A stretch of 64,000 bases of DNA from Anoxybacteroides tepidamans (GTDB lineage: Bacteria > Bacillota > Bacilli > Bacillales > Anoxybacillaceae). The stretch spans positions 1-64,000 of the forward strand of contig NZ_JACHEP010000004.1 of NCBI RefSeq assembly GCF_014201465.1, in the 5' to 3' direction. Positions 16,109 through 25,738 of the stretch are shown piece by piece. Each line of letters starts with the position of its first letter. Position 1 is the first letter of the stretch. Position numbers and translations under genes: made by a program. The notes under the pieces are model-generated. The model did not search any database and was not told the origin of the DNA. It was given only the letters and a program-made list of their open reading frames with translations.

Positions 16109-18861
16109 CGTTTCCCTCCTGCGATAGTTGGTAATGCGAGCAATTCACGCAACTGTTCGTTGGACAGCTCCGTAATCCATGCTTCGCTTTGCATAATGTC
16201 TTCGTTCAACGTCTGTTTTTTCTCTAGCATGTCATCAATTTTTTCCTCAATGGTTCCAGTTGTAATCAGTTTATGCACATGAACAAATTTGCTTTGGCCG
16301 ATCCGGTAGACGCGGTCGGTTGCTTGATTTTCGACAGCTGGATTCCACCAGCGGTCAAAATGGATGACATGGTTGGCCGCCGTTAAGTTCAGTCCGGTAC
16401 CACCAGCCTTTAACGATAAAAGGAAAATATGAAATTGCCCGGCTTGGAATTGTTCAATCATTCGATCGCGGTCGCTTTTTGGCACGCTGCCGTTTAAAAA
16501 GGCGATCGGTTCGCCAAAATGGGTGGAAAGAAGCTGCTGGATCATTTCGCCCATTTGAATGTACTGCGTAAAAATGAGGCAGCTTTCCCCGTTCGTGCGA
16601 ATTTGTTCGACAAGCTCAAGCAGTTTTTCTAATTTGTGCGAGCGTTCGAGCACGCGCGTTGGTTTCTTTTCTTTTAAATAAAGCGCAGGGTGATTGCATA
16701 GCTGTTTTAAATGGTTTAACATTTGCAAAATGATTCCATGACGAGCAAATCCTTCTGTTTGTTCCAGCTTTTCAAGCGATTGTTGAACAATTTGCTCATA
16801 TAGTGACGCCTGTTCAACGGTGAGGGGACAATATTCTTTTTGTTCGAGCTTATCCGGCAAGTCGAGTGCAATGCGTTCATCTGTTTTCGTACGCCGCAGC
16901 AGAAACGGCCGAATGAGCTTTTGCAGCATCGCTGTTGCTTCACTGTCGCGCTCTTTTTCAATCGCTGTCGCAAACCGGCGTTGAAATTCAGCTTGTGTGC
17001 CTAAATAGCCTGGATTGAGAAAATGGAAAATGCTCCACAGTTCGTTTAAACGATTTTCGATCGGCGTGCCGGTTAAGGCGATTTTATGTCCGCCGGTGAG
17101 TTTGCGAACAGCGCGCGCTTGTTTCGTTTGTGCATTTTTAATGTTTTGTGCTTCGTCTAGAACAATCGCATGCCACCGTAGTTGTGCCAGTTCTTCAACG
17201 TCTAAATGCGTCAAGCTGTACGATGTGATGACAAGATCGGCGCTTTTCGCTTTGTCGGCAAAGTCGTCTCCTTTGGCGCGGGTTGGCCCGTGATGAATGT
17301 AGACGCGAAGCGACGGAACGAAATGGGCGCATTCTTTTTGCCAGTTGCCGATGACGCTTGTCGGACAAATGAGAAGTGCGGGCTTGTCCGGTTTTTCTGT
17401 TTCGCTTACATGTGCAAAATAGGCGAGTGTTTGCACCGTTTTCCCAAGTCCCATATCGTCCGCTAAACAAGCGCCAAAGCCGAAACGGCGCAAAAAGACG
17501 AGCCAATCGACGCCGCGCTGCTGGTATGGCCGGAGCGTCCCGTGAAACGACGGCGGCACAGGAACAGATGGAATGCGCTCAACGTTTGTAAGTTGTTTGA
17601 TGAGCGAGGCGAAGCTGCGGTTTAGCTCGATTGCGATCGTTTCTTCTTCTTTGTCATATATTTGTCCAGCTTGTTTATCTTCATGCAACAGTGCCTGCTC
17701 GAGCACATCGCGCAGCGGCAACCCTTCTTTTTTCGCTTTTTTCATAAGCGTTTGCACGCGCTGGATGAGCGCTGGATCAAGCTGAATCCATTGATCGCGA
17801 ATGCGCACAAGCCGCCGCTTTTGTTTCACAAGCTCAGCGAACTGTTCTTCCGTTAGCTCGATGCCGTTTGTCGCGATGCGCCAGTCGAAATCGACGAGCG
17901 CATCCAAGCCGAAGGTCGATGAAGGTGCGGACGATTTGATGCGCGCTTTCACGGTGAGGCGCGTCTGTTTGACGAGTTCCCACCATGACGGCAATAACAC
18001 ACGCACACCTGCTTCTGTCAGTTCTGCGCTTGCTTCTGATAAAAAGCGCCATGCTTCTTCTTCCGTAAGCGATGTACGCAGTTGCTCTCCATCGGCAAGC
18101 CACGGTATGATTTGCCGCCAGAGCCGTTGTGCCCGTGCGATATGCTGGGTGTGCTTCTGCCATGCTTTCGGCAATGCGGTTTGTTCGTTCCAAGCGATCA
18201 AATCGGATTCATCGACCGGTATAAGCACCGTTTCGAGCGGCCAGTTGTTGCTGTTTTCGTTTGGTTCTGCTAAACGCAAGGCGACGACAAACGGCGGCTG
18301 GTCTTGTCCCCAGCCAATTTCCGCTAGCCAGTCGTGCTCGTCGATCATCCAAGGCGGAGCCTCGCTTGTTAAAAGCGGATACATTTCGATTATTTCTGCC
18401 CATATAGCTTCCAGCCCTCGGTCGCGTTTGATCCAGTCGTTAATGGCGTACGACCGCCATCGTTTTACAAACCGATCGTCGTCATCATTTGTTCCTTTCC
18501 AAGCGATCGCGCCTTGTTTCCATGCGATGAAATCGGGCATAAACCGTTTCTGTTCGATGTCAGCAACAATTTGCTTCGCCCATTGGCGAAATTGCTCGGA
18601 CTGTTCATCCCATTGGATGGTCGCGAATTGATTTTGCGGGGTGAGCGCGAAAAACGCGAGCGCTTCCCACGGGGAAAGCAACACGCCTTTTGTTCCGTCG
18701 ATCGTTTCCAACGTCAAAAACGTCCCATAAAAGCTTTCTTCATGCCAAGCGAATACGGTTGCTGCCCATTCCTCGATGTTCATGTTACGATCGTTGTTAT
18801 AGATAAAAAAGCTTTTTTCTTGTTCGAGCCAAAGACTGTTGATCGCAATCGACTTCATCAT
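16105..18861 (-). CDS. ywqA: SNF2-family DEAD-like helicase YwqA
   Basis: This is a large cytoplasmic Swi2/Snf2-type ATPase that probably translocates on DNA, as in the RapA/YwqA group. Motif I DDMGLGKT lies near residues 468-475, motif II LDEAQ near 567, and motif VI RVYRIGQ near 850. The N-terminal 450 residues form the SNF2_N-associated domain of bacterial YwqA. The ATG at 18861 overlaps the TGA of ywqB (ATGA) and has GAAAGGGAA upstream; an ATG three bases on is an alternative. That start gives 918 aa; the longer open frame reaching 18945 is only read-through of the ywqB end. The ywqB-ywqA pairing is conserved in Bacillus and suggests a joint nucleic-acid role. Confidence 0.92.
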   Translation of the reverse strand: MMKSIAINSLWLEQEKSFFIYNNDRNMNIEEWAATVFAWHEESFYGTFLTLETIDGTKGVLLSPWEALAFFALTPQNQFATIQWDEQSEQFRQWAKQIVADIEQKRFMPDFIAWKQGAIAWKGTNDDDDRFVKRWRSYAINDWIKRDRGLEAIWAEIIEMYPLLTSEAPPWMIDEHDWLAEIGWGQDQPPFVVALRLAEPNENSNNWPLETVLIPVDESDLIAWNEQTALPKAWQKHTQHIARAQRLWRQIIPWLADGEQLRTSLTEEEAWRFLSEASAELTEAGVRVLLPSWWELVKQTRLTVKARIKSSAPSSTFGLDALVDFDWRIATNGIELTEEQFAELVKQKRRLVRIRDQWIQLDPALIQRVQTLMKKAKKEGLPLRDVLEQALLHEDKQAGQIYDKEEETIAIELNRSFASLIKQLTNVERIPSVPVPPSFHGTLRPYQQRGVDWLVFLRRFGFGACLADDMGLGKTVQTLAYFAHVSETEKPDKPALLICPTSVIGNWQKECAHFVPSLRVYIHHGPTRAKGDDFADKAKSADLVITSYSLTHLDVEELAQLRWHAIVLDEAQNIKNAQTKQARAVRKLTGGHKIALTGTPIENRLNELWSIFHFLNPGYLGTQAEFQRRFATAIEKERDSEATAMLQKLIRPFLLRRTKTDERIALDLPDKLEQKEYCPLTVEQASLYEQIVQQSLEKLEQTEGFARHGIILQMLNHLKQLCNHPALYLKEKKPTRVLERSHKLEKLLELVEQIRTNGESCLIFTQYIQMGEMIQQLLSTHFGEPIAFLNGSVPKSDRDRMIEQFQAGQFHIFLLSLKAGGTGLNLTAANHVIHFDRWWNPAVENQATDRVYRIGQSKFVHVHKLITTGTIEEKIDDMLEKKQTLNEDIMQSEAWITELSNEQLRELLALPTIAGGKR

Positions 18862-20477
18862 AGCAAATTCCCTTTCTTTAATTCTTCTTGAAATGCGCGC
18901 AATCGCTTCGTTTGGTCGAGCAATTTCTCCATATATGTTTCCCATCGGTCGGTTCGTTTTAACATGTTGTAATGGATGCGCAGCCGTTTTAAAAATTGGA
19001 CAGCTACTTGGTAACTGTCTCTATTTTTCTGATTAATAAGCCATTGAATGGCTTGGTGATACAAAGGAAGTACAATCGACCGGTCTTTTCTTTCGATTTC
19101 TCTCATATCGGAAGGATTGATATTTTCAGCCGTCATGCCTATGATCATATATAAATCGACAACGGTTCGGTATTTTTCTTTGGAAAATAACCAATTCAAA
19201 TATTCTTCTAGGCTGTACGGCAACAAGCTTTGCAATAGCGGTTCGTAATAGGAAAAATCTTTGCTTAAACCAGCATATTTTTTGTACGTATGCTCAATTT
19301 TTTCTACTAACCAATGCCGCTCATGCATTGGCATTGCGAAAACGTATCGGGACGAATGTTCCGTAAGTTTTTCGACCCAAAAGGTGGCGCGTTGTTTTTC
19401 TTTTTTCTCAATTAAGAAATCAAGCCAGCTTACTATATATTGAATAGCCGCATGTGGATACCGGTCGATCAGTGTATACGCCTGTTCATCATCTTTTAAT
19501 AAAAAGGATAAGTGGGATGAGGCGTATAGCCATTGTTCGTCAGATGGCGACGCTTCTAATTGTTTCATTGTATATTGGCGCTCTGCGGCTCTCCATTCCT
19601 CTTTTTCAAAAAGAAATTCCCATATTACATCATATATTGTTTGTGCAACTCTTTTTAATGAACCGTCGACTAGCAATAGCTGGCGAACGTATGGGATTGT
19701 TTGGACTAGAAGCGGCTCCTCTGATTTTTTTGCCTTTTTCTTGACGATATCGCCAAGTTTTCGATGAAATATTGTGATGAAATCTTGTACGATTTGTTGC
19801 CAAAATGCTTTTGCGTAATGCGGGTGTATCGGATTTTGGTTTTGTTTATATAAATGTTCAAGTTTGAATAGGTGAATAAGCGTAAAAAGCGCCGCATGAA
19901 AATGATATAAGCGATCCGTAAACGTCGCTGACGGCGTGGAACGAACGAGTGGTTGAAAAAAACCATGAACTAGTTCGTGAGGAAGCTCCATCTCTTTCAT
20001 TCTTTTTCGGCGTTGCCGAAATTCATCATATTTTTGTTCAAACTGTTTCCACCACGTTTGGATAAGATCATCGCCTGTTTCTGATTCACTGACCAATTCG
20101 AGCTGCTCTGTATGAGTGATTTTTTCTAGATGTGATGTTCCTTTCCATTTGTGAATGAGCTCGCCGACATATTTTGTTTGGTTGTATACGTAAAAAAACA
20201 TCGCGATAACATGTTCGCAAATATTTTCTTTTTCACAGCTGCACGTATGTTCACGTATGGCAGCTAGATTCATAACAGGTTCGTAAGTAATGCGCCGGTC
20301 AGACACTTTTCCTTTAATTGTATAGTCTTTTATGATCGATACGTTATATACATGTCCGTTTCGGTATAATTGCAGCGCCCGTTTAACCGTTTTTTCATGT
20401 TGCGAAAACGGCATGAGCGACATGAGCTGTTTAGCGGCAGCAATCACTACTTCTGGCGACAAAGTTGCTTGCAGCAA
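18858..20477 (-). CDS. ywqB: SWIM zinc-finger protein YwqB
   Basis: A SWIM zinc finger (CSCEKENICEH, a CxC...CxH pattern) lies near residues 78-90, followed by a long helical region. SWIM fingers bind nucleic acid or protein, and this gene is translationally coupled to the SNF2 helicase. I place the start at TTG 20477, because a near-perfect GGGAGGTGATC ribosome site lies just upstream, inside the open frame from the ATG at 20504. Starting there the protein begins MLQATL, aligning with MLQTSL of the paralogue at 57293. Length is 539 aa. A second, diverged copy with a decayed helicase partner occurs at 55713-57293. Confidence 0.85.
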   Translation of the reverse strand: MLQATLSPEVVIAAAKQLMSLMPFSQHEKTVKRALQLYRNGHVYNVSIIKDYTIKGKVSDRRITYEPVMNLAAIREHTCSCEKENICEHVIAMFFYVYNQTKYVGELIHKWKGTSHLEKITHTEQLELVSESETGDDLIQTWWKQFEQKYDEFRQRRKRMKEMELPHELVHGFFQPLVRSTPSATFTDRLYHFHAALFTLIHLFKLEHLYKQNQNPIHPHYAKAFWQQIVQDFITIFHRKLGDIVKKKAKKSEEPLLVQTIPYVRQLLLVDGSLKRVAQTIYDVIWEFLFEKEEWRAAERQYTMKQLEASPSDEQWLYASSHLSFLLKDDEQAYTLIDRYPHAAIQYIVSWLDFLIEKKEKQRATFWVEKLTEHSSRYVFAMPMHERHWLVEKIEHTYKKYAGLSKDFSYYEPLLQSLLPYSLEEYLNWLFSKEKYRTVVDLYMIIGMTAENINPSDMREIERKDRSIVLPLYHQAIQWLINQKNRDSYQVAVQFLKRLRIHYNMLKRTDRWETYMEKLLDQTKRLRAFQEELKKGNLL

Positions 20478-20670
20478 AGCCGGATCACCTCCCTCTTTTT
20501 TCATTGTAGCATGAGCTTGTTAGATTCACAAATGGAGGGGGCATCGATTAAGAACGTGCAAATTTTCCGCGGATAAGGCGCTTCAACTTTATTTGCGAAA
20601 AGATGAGCATGAGAGGATCAAATGCTTTTTTTGCCAACTTGTGAGCATAGCTAAGCTGTTCTTTTGCTAT

Positions 20671-20826
20671 ATAAATACAACTGGGAGGTTTAACTTATGG
20701 CGGACGAAAAAGTAGGCTCCCTATTTTTTCGACTGTTGGAGGCAAGTTGAGCGTAGCCGACTACGGCAGAAAAACTAGGAATAGAGCGATGTCAACTGGT
20801 TTTTAATGGTTAATCAACACGCCTGA
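20671..20826. repeat. Chimeric repeat: MITE-A end joined to MITE-B end
   Basis: Bases 20672-20740 match the left part of MITE-A (ATAAATACAACTGGGAGG to TTTTTTCGACTG). Bases 20755-20826 match the right part of MITE-B (CCGACTACGGCAGAAAA to AATCAACACGCCTG). The internal parts of both are missing. It lies about 100 bp upstream of the EAL gene, whose promoter has TATAAT at 20880-20885. Confidence 0.65.
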
Positions 20827-20930
20827 TAAAACTTAACAAACATTTACAAACTATTTACGATTCGCTCATATCGGAATGGTATAATGTACAACACACGAAT
20901 TGTTTCGTTTTTTGAAAGGAGCCTTAAAGT

Positions 20931-22190
20931 ATGGCAGATCAATTAACTTCGATGATGTTGCTTGCGGATAGTTTGAATCGTGAAAGTTTGACCGAAAAAG
21001 TGGCTCACTATATGAACGAACATCCTGTCGGACTGCTGTATTTTGATATTCAACAGTTTGGTGAAATCGAACAAAAGTATGGACAGATGGCGTGCCAACA
21101 GCTTTTAGAAGCGTGGAAACAGCTCATTGTCGAAGCAGAACGGTCTGGAACGTTTGGAGTATTTGCCTATCGGATGTTTGGAGATGATGTATTGATATTC
21201 GTTCGCATGGAACGAGAGGCAGGGAAAACCGTTTTGCTCCGTCTCGCTTGTGAGATGTGCATGGGCTTTCAAAAGCAATTGAATGATTCCGTTGATTTAA
21301 ATAAGCCGGTTGAATTTCATATCGGAACGGCACTTCTTGTCCCTAGCGGCGGAAGAACGGTGGAGAACTTGTTGTATGTTGCAATTAAAGAAGCGATTGG
21401 CGAAGCAAAAAGTAAAGCGGATTCGGAATATAGACGCTTGCAAGCGGAATTTTACGATATTCTTGCCGAACCTAAGATAACGGCGCATTATCAGCCGATC
21501 GTTTCGCTTTCTAGCGGAACGATTTACGGGTACGAAGCGTTAGCGCGCGGACCGCAAACGAGTTATTTTGCGACGCCGGATCGTTTGTGGGAGTTTGCGG
21601 AAAAAGAGCATAAGCTGTATGCGCTTGAAAAAGTTGCACGGCAGCGGGCGATTGAAGGATTTTCACCCGATGATCTGAACTGGAAATTGTTTATTAATCT
21701 GAACGCGAATGTCATTCACGATCCGCAGTTTACGCCAGGACAGACGTTGGCGCTTCTTGAAAAAAGAGGCTTAACGCCGCAACATGTCGTATTTGAGATT
21801 ACCGAACGCCAGTCGATTGATGATTACGCTTCTTTTACGAAAGTGCTAGATCATTACCGCAACCAAGGATATCGAATCGCGATCGATGATGCGGGGGCGG
21901 GCTATTCTTCGCTGCAAGCCATTGCCGAACTGCGTCCGGATTATATCAAAATTGACCGTTCCATTATTCACGGGATTGATCGGGACAACATAAAGGCGAT
22001 TTTGTTGGAAACGCTTGCTATTTTTGCACAGAAAATCGGCTGCCAGCTCATTGCGGAAGGAATTGAAACATTTGAAGAATTGAACGTCGTCAGCCAGCTT
22101 GATGTTCCGTTCGGCCAAGGGTATTTGTTCGCCCGTCCTCATCCGAACTTGCCGCCTGTTTCTAAGGAGGTCATTGCGGTGATGCGTTAA
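20931..22190 (+). CDS. EAL domain protein, likely cyclic-di-GMP phosphodiesterase
   Basis: The C-terminal domain has the EAL signature in YEALARG near residue 202, the NLNANVIHD segment, FEITERQ, the DDAGAGYSS variant of the DDFGTG loop, IKIDRSI and AEGIET. The residues used for metal binding and catalysis seem present, so hydrolysis of c-di-GMP to pGpG is likely. The first 170 residues resemble a GGDEF fold but carry FGDD in place of GGDEF, so synthesis is not expected and a regulatory role is possible. There are no membrane segments. ATG 20931 follows AAAGGAG. It stands alone, with a weak terminator at 22191, next to a chemoreceptor farther on. Confidence 0.92.
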   Translation: MADQLTSMMLLADSLNRESLTEKVAHYMNEHPVGLLYFDIQQFGEIEQKYGQMACQQLLEAWKQLIVEAERSGTFGVFAYRMFGDDVLIFVRMEREAGKTVLLRLACEMCMGFQKQLNDSVDLNKPVEFHIGTALLVPSGGRTVENLLYVAIKEAIGEAKSKADSEYRRLQAEFYDILAEPKITAHYQPIVSLSSGTIYGYEALARGPQTSYFATPDRLWEFAEKEHKLYALEKVARQRAIEGFSPDDLNWKLFINLNANVIHDPQFTPGQTLALLEKRGLTPQHVVFEITERQSIDDYASFTKVLDHYRNQGYRIAIDDAGAGYSSLQAIAELRPDYIKIDRSIIHGIDRDNIKAILLETLAIFAQKIGCQLIAEGIETFEELNVVSQLDVPFGQGYLFARPHPNLPPVSKEVIAVMR

Positions 22191-22219
22191 AGAGGGGCAA
22201 AGAGAAGCTCCTCTTTCGC
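22191..22219 (+). terminator. Probable terminator after the EAL gene
   Basis: Arms AGAGGGGC and GCTCCTCT (one G-T pair) around an AAAGAGAA loop, followed by a short T-run. Bases 22220-22409 are A+T-rich and probably include the left end of the IS relic that follows; no gene is visible. Confidence 0.5.
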
Positions 22220-22409
22220 TAGAAGAAATGATGGCTCGCTAGCGAGCGGTAAGGATCTGTTAGAAGTTCTGACAAGGACTATTATGAAATTTTGTTTCTT
22301 TGTTGATTTTTTCTTAATTTTTGTTTCATCATCTTTTTAGTACATCATTAAGGAATCCACAAGTTTTTCGCGATGTTAGGATTGGCGCTTTATTTCTCGA
22401 AAACCTGTC

Positions 22410-22949
22410 ATGAAGCATCTCGTTCATATCGTCGCTGCGCTGACAACGAAAGGTTTTTCTGGAACATTGACCAATCGCCATCATGGGAGCTTTCATCCGA
22501 ACCATCGCACCACACTAAGCCATTTTTTCACAAACATCCCTTGGGATGAAGAAACGTTGCTTCGCAAACTCCAGCAGTGGATGCTTCATCGTGTTGAACG
22601 CATCGTCAAACAGGAGAATCAACCCCTTTTTGTTTCGATCGATGATACGATTTGCCAAAAAACCAAGCCTTCGTCACAGGCAACGCACGCCATTCAAGGG
22701 TGTGATTGTCATTATTCCCACACAGACAAAAAGTCCATTTCGGAACATTCTCTCGTTTGGCACATGGTTCATACGATGCCCCAAGCGTTTCCGTTTGCTT
22801 TTCGCCTCTACAACAAGGCAGCTAGGAAAAGCAAGGGGGAACTTGCGATCGAGATGCTTTCTTCTTTGGATGTACGCCGTCCGATGAATTCGTGGCATCC
22901 ATCGCAAGCGCTCGTGGAAGCTTGTCTGAAAAACTCTCTTTTTACATAG
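22410..22949 (+). pseudogene. DDE transposase fragment (IS4-superfamily-like, N-terminal half)
   Basis: The frame begins MKHLVHIVAAL, carries the first catalytic-type aspartates in FVSIDDT near residue 75, and continues through SISEHSLVWHM. Near the end, the expected VLMDSWYPSQALVEACL-like stretch appears as MNSWHPSQALVEACL with missing residues just before it, and the frame stops shortly after. The second Asp region is damaged and the Glu region absent. The homology ends where a MITE-B copy starts (about 22973). It is an inactive insertion-sequence relic. The exact IS family (for example IS701) is a guess from memory. Confidence 0.7.
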
Positions 22950-22972
22950 TAATTATTGTTATGAAAATTGCT

Positions 22973-23176
22973 CAACTACAGTAAAAAATACAGAATCGTA
23001 TGGCTGAACCAAGCCTTTCTGCCACGTCCCTCGAACAAGAACGCCAGCGGGCAAATGAATTTGCTTGCAACGTATTCATTGTTCGAGGAGGGCATGCTAA
23101 ACGCATGCCGACTACGGCAGAAAAGCTAGGAATAGAGCTATCTCAACTAGTTTTTATTGGTGAATCAACACGCCTG
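22973..23176. repeat. MITE-B, near full-length copy 2 (inverted)
   Basis: This is the reverse complement of the element at 5448-5695: AGAATCGTATGGCTGAAC, then CCCTCGAACAAGAACGCC, GTTCGAGGAGGGCATGCTAA, CCGACTACGGCAGAAAAG and a final TCAACACGCCTG. It has one shorter internal hairpin than copy 1. It separates the truncated transposase from a chemoreceptor gene 110 bp away. Confidence 0.7.
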
Positions 23177-23287
23177 TTCCATTTATATAGTTACGTAGGC
23201 TTTGATCTAGGTTAAATGATAAATTTGTTTCAAACAAGTGTTCTGATCATGCAATGCTAGCGCTGCTCTATGAAAGGAGTTTTTCCA

Positions 23288-25333
23288 ATGAGTAAAAAAA
23301 TATTCAAGAACAGCCTATTTGTAAAAATCTTTTCAATATGTCTTATATGCATGTTAGTTCCGATGCTGATTAACTTATTTTATACGACATATTCCTCATC
23401 CCGCGCCTTAGAAAGCGAAGCCAGCAGTTCATTATCAAGAATTGCGCTTGAAAAGAAGAAACAAGTTGATTTTGTATTCGATTCACAATTTCAAATATCC
23501 AATTCAATGGTCAATGAACTGTTTATGCGCGATTTTTTTCAAGAAGTTGCCAAAACAAATAAGATAGACCGTTTAAAACTAAATGAGATTTCGGAAAATT
23601 TGCAACAAAGATTAATCAACTCGAACGGACTATACGAAAATATATTTTTTTCTTATGATAATAAAGTTTTGGTGGATGGAGTTGGGGGGGAATCAGTAGG
23701 CCACGTATTTGATAAAAAATCGGAAGCTTACTATTATGAGCAATTAAAAAATCCAGGGATATCTACAAGTGATTACATGTATTCTCCTACAACGAAAAGA
23801 CCGATTATCGCAGTCGCCAACTCCATTTTAGATGATGCTACGAAAAAAGTGCTTTCGGTTCTCGTCATCGCTGTGGACATCAACAAATTGACAAGAGAAC
23901 TGGTCAAGGGAAGCTCAGGGCAAAATGTAAACACAATGATTACTGATCCACAGGGGCTTGTTATTGCATCAAGTAAAGCTGGTCAAGCCCTTCATATAAA
24001 TTTTAGCACACAGGATGGAATCAAAGATTTTTATAGTAAAATGAAAAAACATAAATCAGGAGAAGGGTACTTCACGTTAAATGGTGTCAAAAACATTGCA
24101 TCGTATGTAAAACATGAAAAGTATGGATTTTATATTTTATCTTACATGCCAGTGGAACATTATATGGAAAAAGTAGATGAACTGAAATTCGGAATCGTGA
24201 AAGTTATTTTGTTGAGTGTAGCCATAACGATTATTGTCGTTTTGCTTGTTGTTTTGTCGATCGTTCGGCCGATCAAGTTAGTCTCGAAAACAGCGCAACA
24301 AATTGCCCGTGGAGATCTAACCGCTGAACCGATAAATATTAAAAACAATGATGAAATAGGAGAATTGGCAAAATCATTTAATACAATGCTTGTCAATCTG
24401 CGAGATATGGTAGCGCAGTTAAATGTGACTTCCGAAAAAGTTGCGGCAACAGCGGAAGAATTTTCTGCGACAGCTGAACAGTCATCAAAAATAAGCAGCC
24501 AAGTGGCAGAAGCAATCCAGCAAGTTGCTACTGGGGCAGATGATCAATTTCGCAGCGCTTCCCATATTTCGAGCATGGCAAGGGAAGTTACTGAAGGAGT
24601 AGGACAAGTATCGGAAAATACGAAAAAGGTGGCGGCTTTTGCTGCGCAAACGACGGAAAAGGCGAATACAGGAGCAAAGATCATCTATTCTTCTATTTCT
24701 GAAATAGGAGCAATGAATGAAAATATTCACCATGTCGCTGAGAAAATCAAACATCTTGGAGAGCGATCGAAAGAAATTGAAAAGATTATTGAAGTCATTA
24801 CACAAATTTCTGAACAAACGAATCTGCTTGCTTTAAATGCGGCAATCGAAGCTGCAAGAGCAGGAGAACATGGGCGCGGTTTTGCGGTTGTTTCTGACGA
24901 AGTTCGGAAGTTGGCAGAACAAACGAAAATGTCATCGGACCAAATTAAAGAATTGATCAACGTGATTTTAGAGGAAACAGAGGAAACGGTTCATTTGATG
25001 GACAATACGGTGAAACAGTCGGTAAAAGGGATTAAAGCGGTTGAGTCCGTTGAACAAACCTTTAATGAAATACAAGATTCCATTAATGAGGTAACAGGGC
25101 AAATTCAAGAGGTATCTTCGGCTACAAAACAAATGAGCGCGGCGATTGCACAGGTTTCTTCCAATATAAATCAAATAACGCGCGTTGCGACCGAAATTGC
25201 CTCGCAATCGCAACAAGTGTCTGCGGCTACAGAAGAGCAGTTAGCTTCATCAGAGGAAATGGCTGCTTCTTCTGCTTCGATGGCGAAAATGGCAGAAGAG
25301 TTACAAGAGCTAATCAAAAAATTTAAAATTTAG
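23288..25333 (+). CDS. Methyl-accepting chemotaxis protein with double-Cache-type sensor
   Basis: Membrane segments are at about residues 13-31 and 303-326. The 270-residue extracellular part contains paired PAS-like folds of a dCache_1 sensor ([16 protein letters not shown] followed by VIAVDINKL), often used for amino acids or organic acids. HAMP and the signalling coiled coil follow, with the tip near residues 505-525 ([16 protein letters not shown]). ATG 23288 is preceded by AAAGGAG with good spacing; the in-frame ATG at 23270 lies before that site and is rejected. Length is 681 aa. It stands alone, flanked on both sides by MITE-B sequence, so it may be part of a mobile or duplicated block. 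Confidence 0.92.
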   Translation: MSKKIFKNSLFVKIFSICLICMLVPMLINLFYTTYSSSRALESEASSSLSRIALEKKKQVDFVFDSQFQISNSMVNELFMRDFFQEVAKTNKIDRLKLNEISENLQQRLINSNGLYENIFFSYDNKVLVDGVGGESVGHVFDKKSEAYYYEQLKNPGISTSDYMYSPTTKRPIIAVANSILDDATKKVLSVLVIAVDINKLTRELVKGSSGQNVNTMITDPQGLVIASSKAGQALHINFSTQDGIKDFYSKMKKHKSGEGYFTLNGVKNIASYVKHEKYGFYILSYMPVEHYMEKVDELKFGIVKVILLSVAITIIVVLLVVLSIVRPIKLVSKTAQQIARGDLTAEPINIKNNDEIGELAKSFNTMLVNLRDMVAQLNVTSEKVAATAEEFSATAEQSSKISSQVAEAIQQVATGADDQFRSASHISSMAREVTEGVGQVSENTKKVAAFAAQTTEKANTGAKIIYSSISEIGAMNENIHHVAEKIKHLGERSKEIEKIIEVITQISEQTNLLALNAAIEAARAGEHGRGFAVVSDEVRKLAEQTKMSSDQIKELINVILEETEETVHLMDNTVKQSVKGIKAVESVEQTFNEIQDSINEVTGQIQEVSSATKQMSAAIAQVSSNINQITRVATEIASQSQQVSAATEEQLASSEEMAASSASMAKMAEELQELIKKFKI

Positions 25334-25354
25334 TTGGAAAATTACGCAAGTGTA

Positions 25355-25475
25355 AAACTGGTTTTTATTGGTTAATCAATACACCTGATTATATAATGTT
25401 TATAATTATATAAATACAACTGGAAAGTTAACTTATGACTAACGAAAAAGCAGACTTCCTATTTTTTCGACTGAC
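25355..25475. repeat. MITE-B terminal fragment next to MITE-A terminal fragment
   Basis: Bases 25355-25388 match the outer end of MITE-B (AACTGGTTTTTATTGGTTAATCAA then ACACCTG). From 25410 the sequence matches the outer end of MITE-A (ATAAATACAACTGG to ATTTTTTCGACTG). The order is B then A, the reverse of the chimera at 20671. No coding content. Confidence 0.6.
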
Positions 25476-25530
25476 GAGGCTGACCCAAAAGTCCGCTTTT
25501 TAGCGGACTTTTGGGTCAGCCTCCCCTTTT
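25476..25530 (+). terminator. Perfect 22-bp hairpin, terminator-like
   Basis: Bases 25476-25497 pair perfectly with 25502-25523 around a TTTT loop and are followed by CCCTTTTTG. It begins directly at the MITE-A end fragment, in place of that element's normal interior. It may terminate transcription from the chemoreceptor gene 140 bp upstream, or be the joined ends of another small transposable element. Bases 25530-25720 show no clear gene. Confidence 0.65.
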
Positions 25531-25738
25531 TGTTATGAATGCGACATGTAAAATTTTTTCATAAAATAGATGTGCAATCGCTAAGGATGGCCGATGGAAT
25601 GCAGAGAGGCGGTGTATTGATACACTTTTTACCGCAAGTTCCGGCAGCAATTTGTACTATTCTAGCAGCGGTTATGCGTTAAGATACGATCAGAAGCAAT
25701 TGAAAAGGCTTACAACAGTTGGAGGAGGAGAGGATGAG

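Noticed and set aside
17801-18631. Long plus-strand open frame (276 codons) opposite the SNF2 gene, with several smaller ones nearby
   Set aside because: It is antisense to a well-supported helicase gene, Ser/Arg/His-rich in the way of frame shadows, and has no ribosome site.
20931-21450. Active GGDEF diguanylate cyclase domain in the EAL protein
   Set aside because: The position of the signature reads FGDD and lacks GG(D/E)EF, so cyclase activity is not supported.
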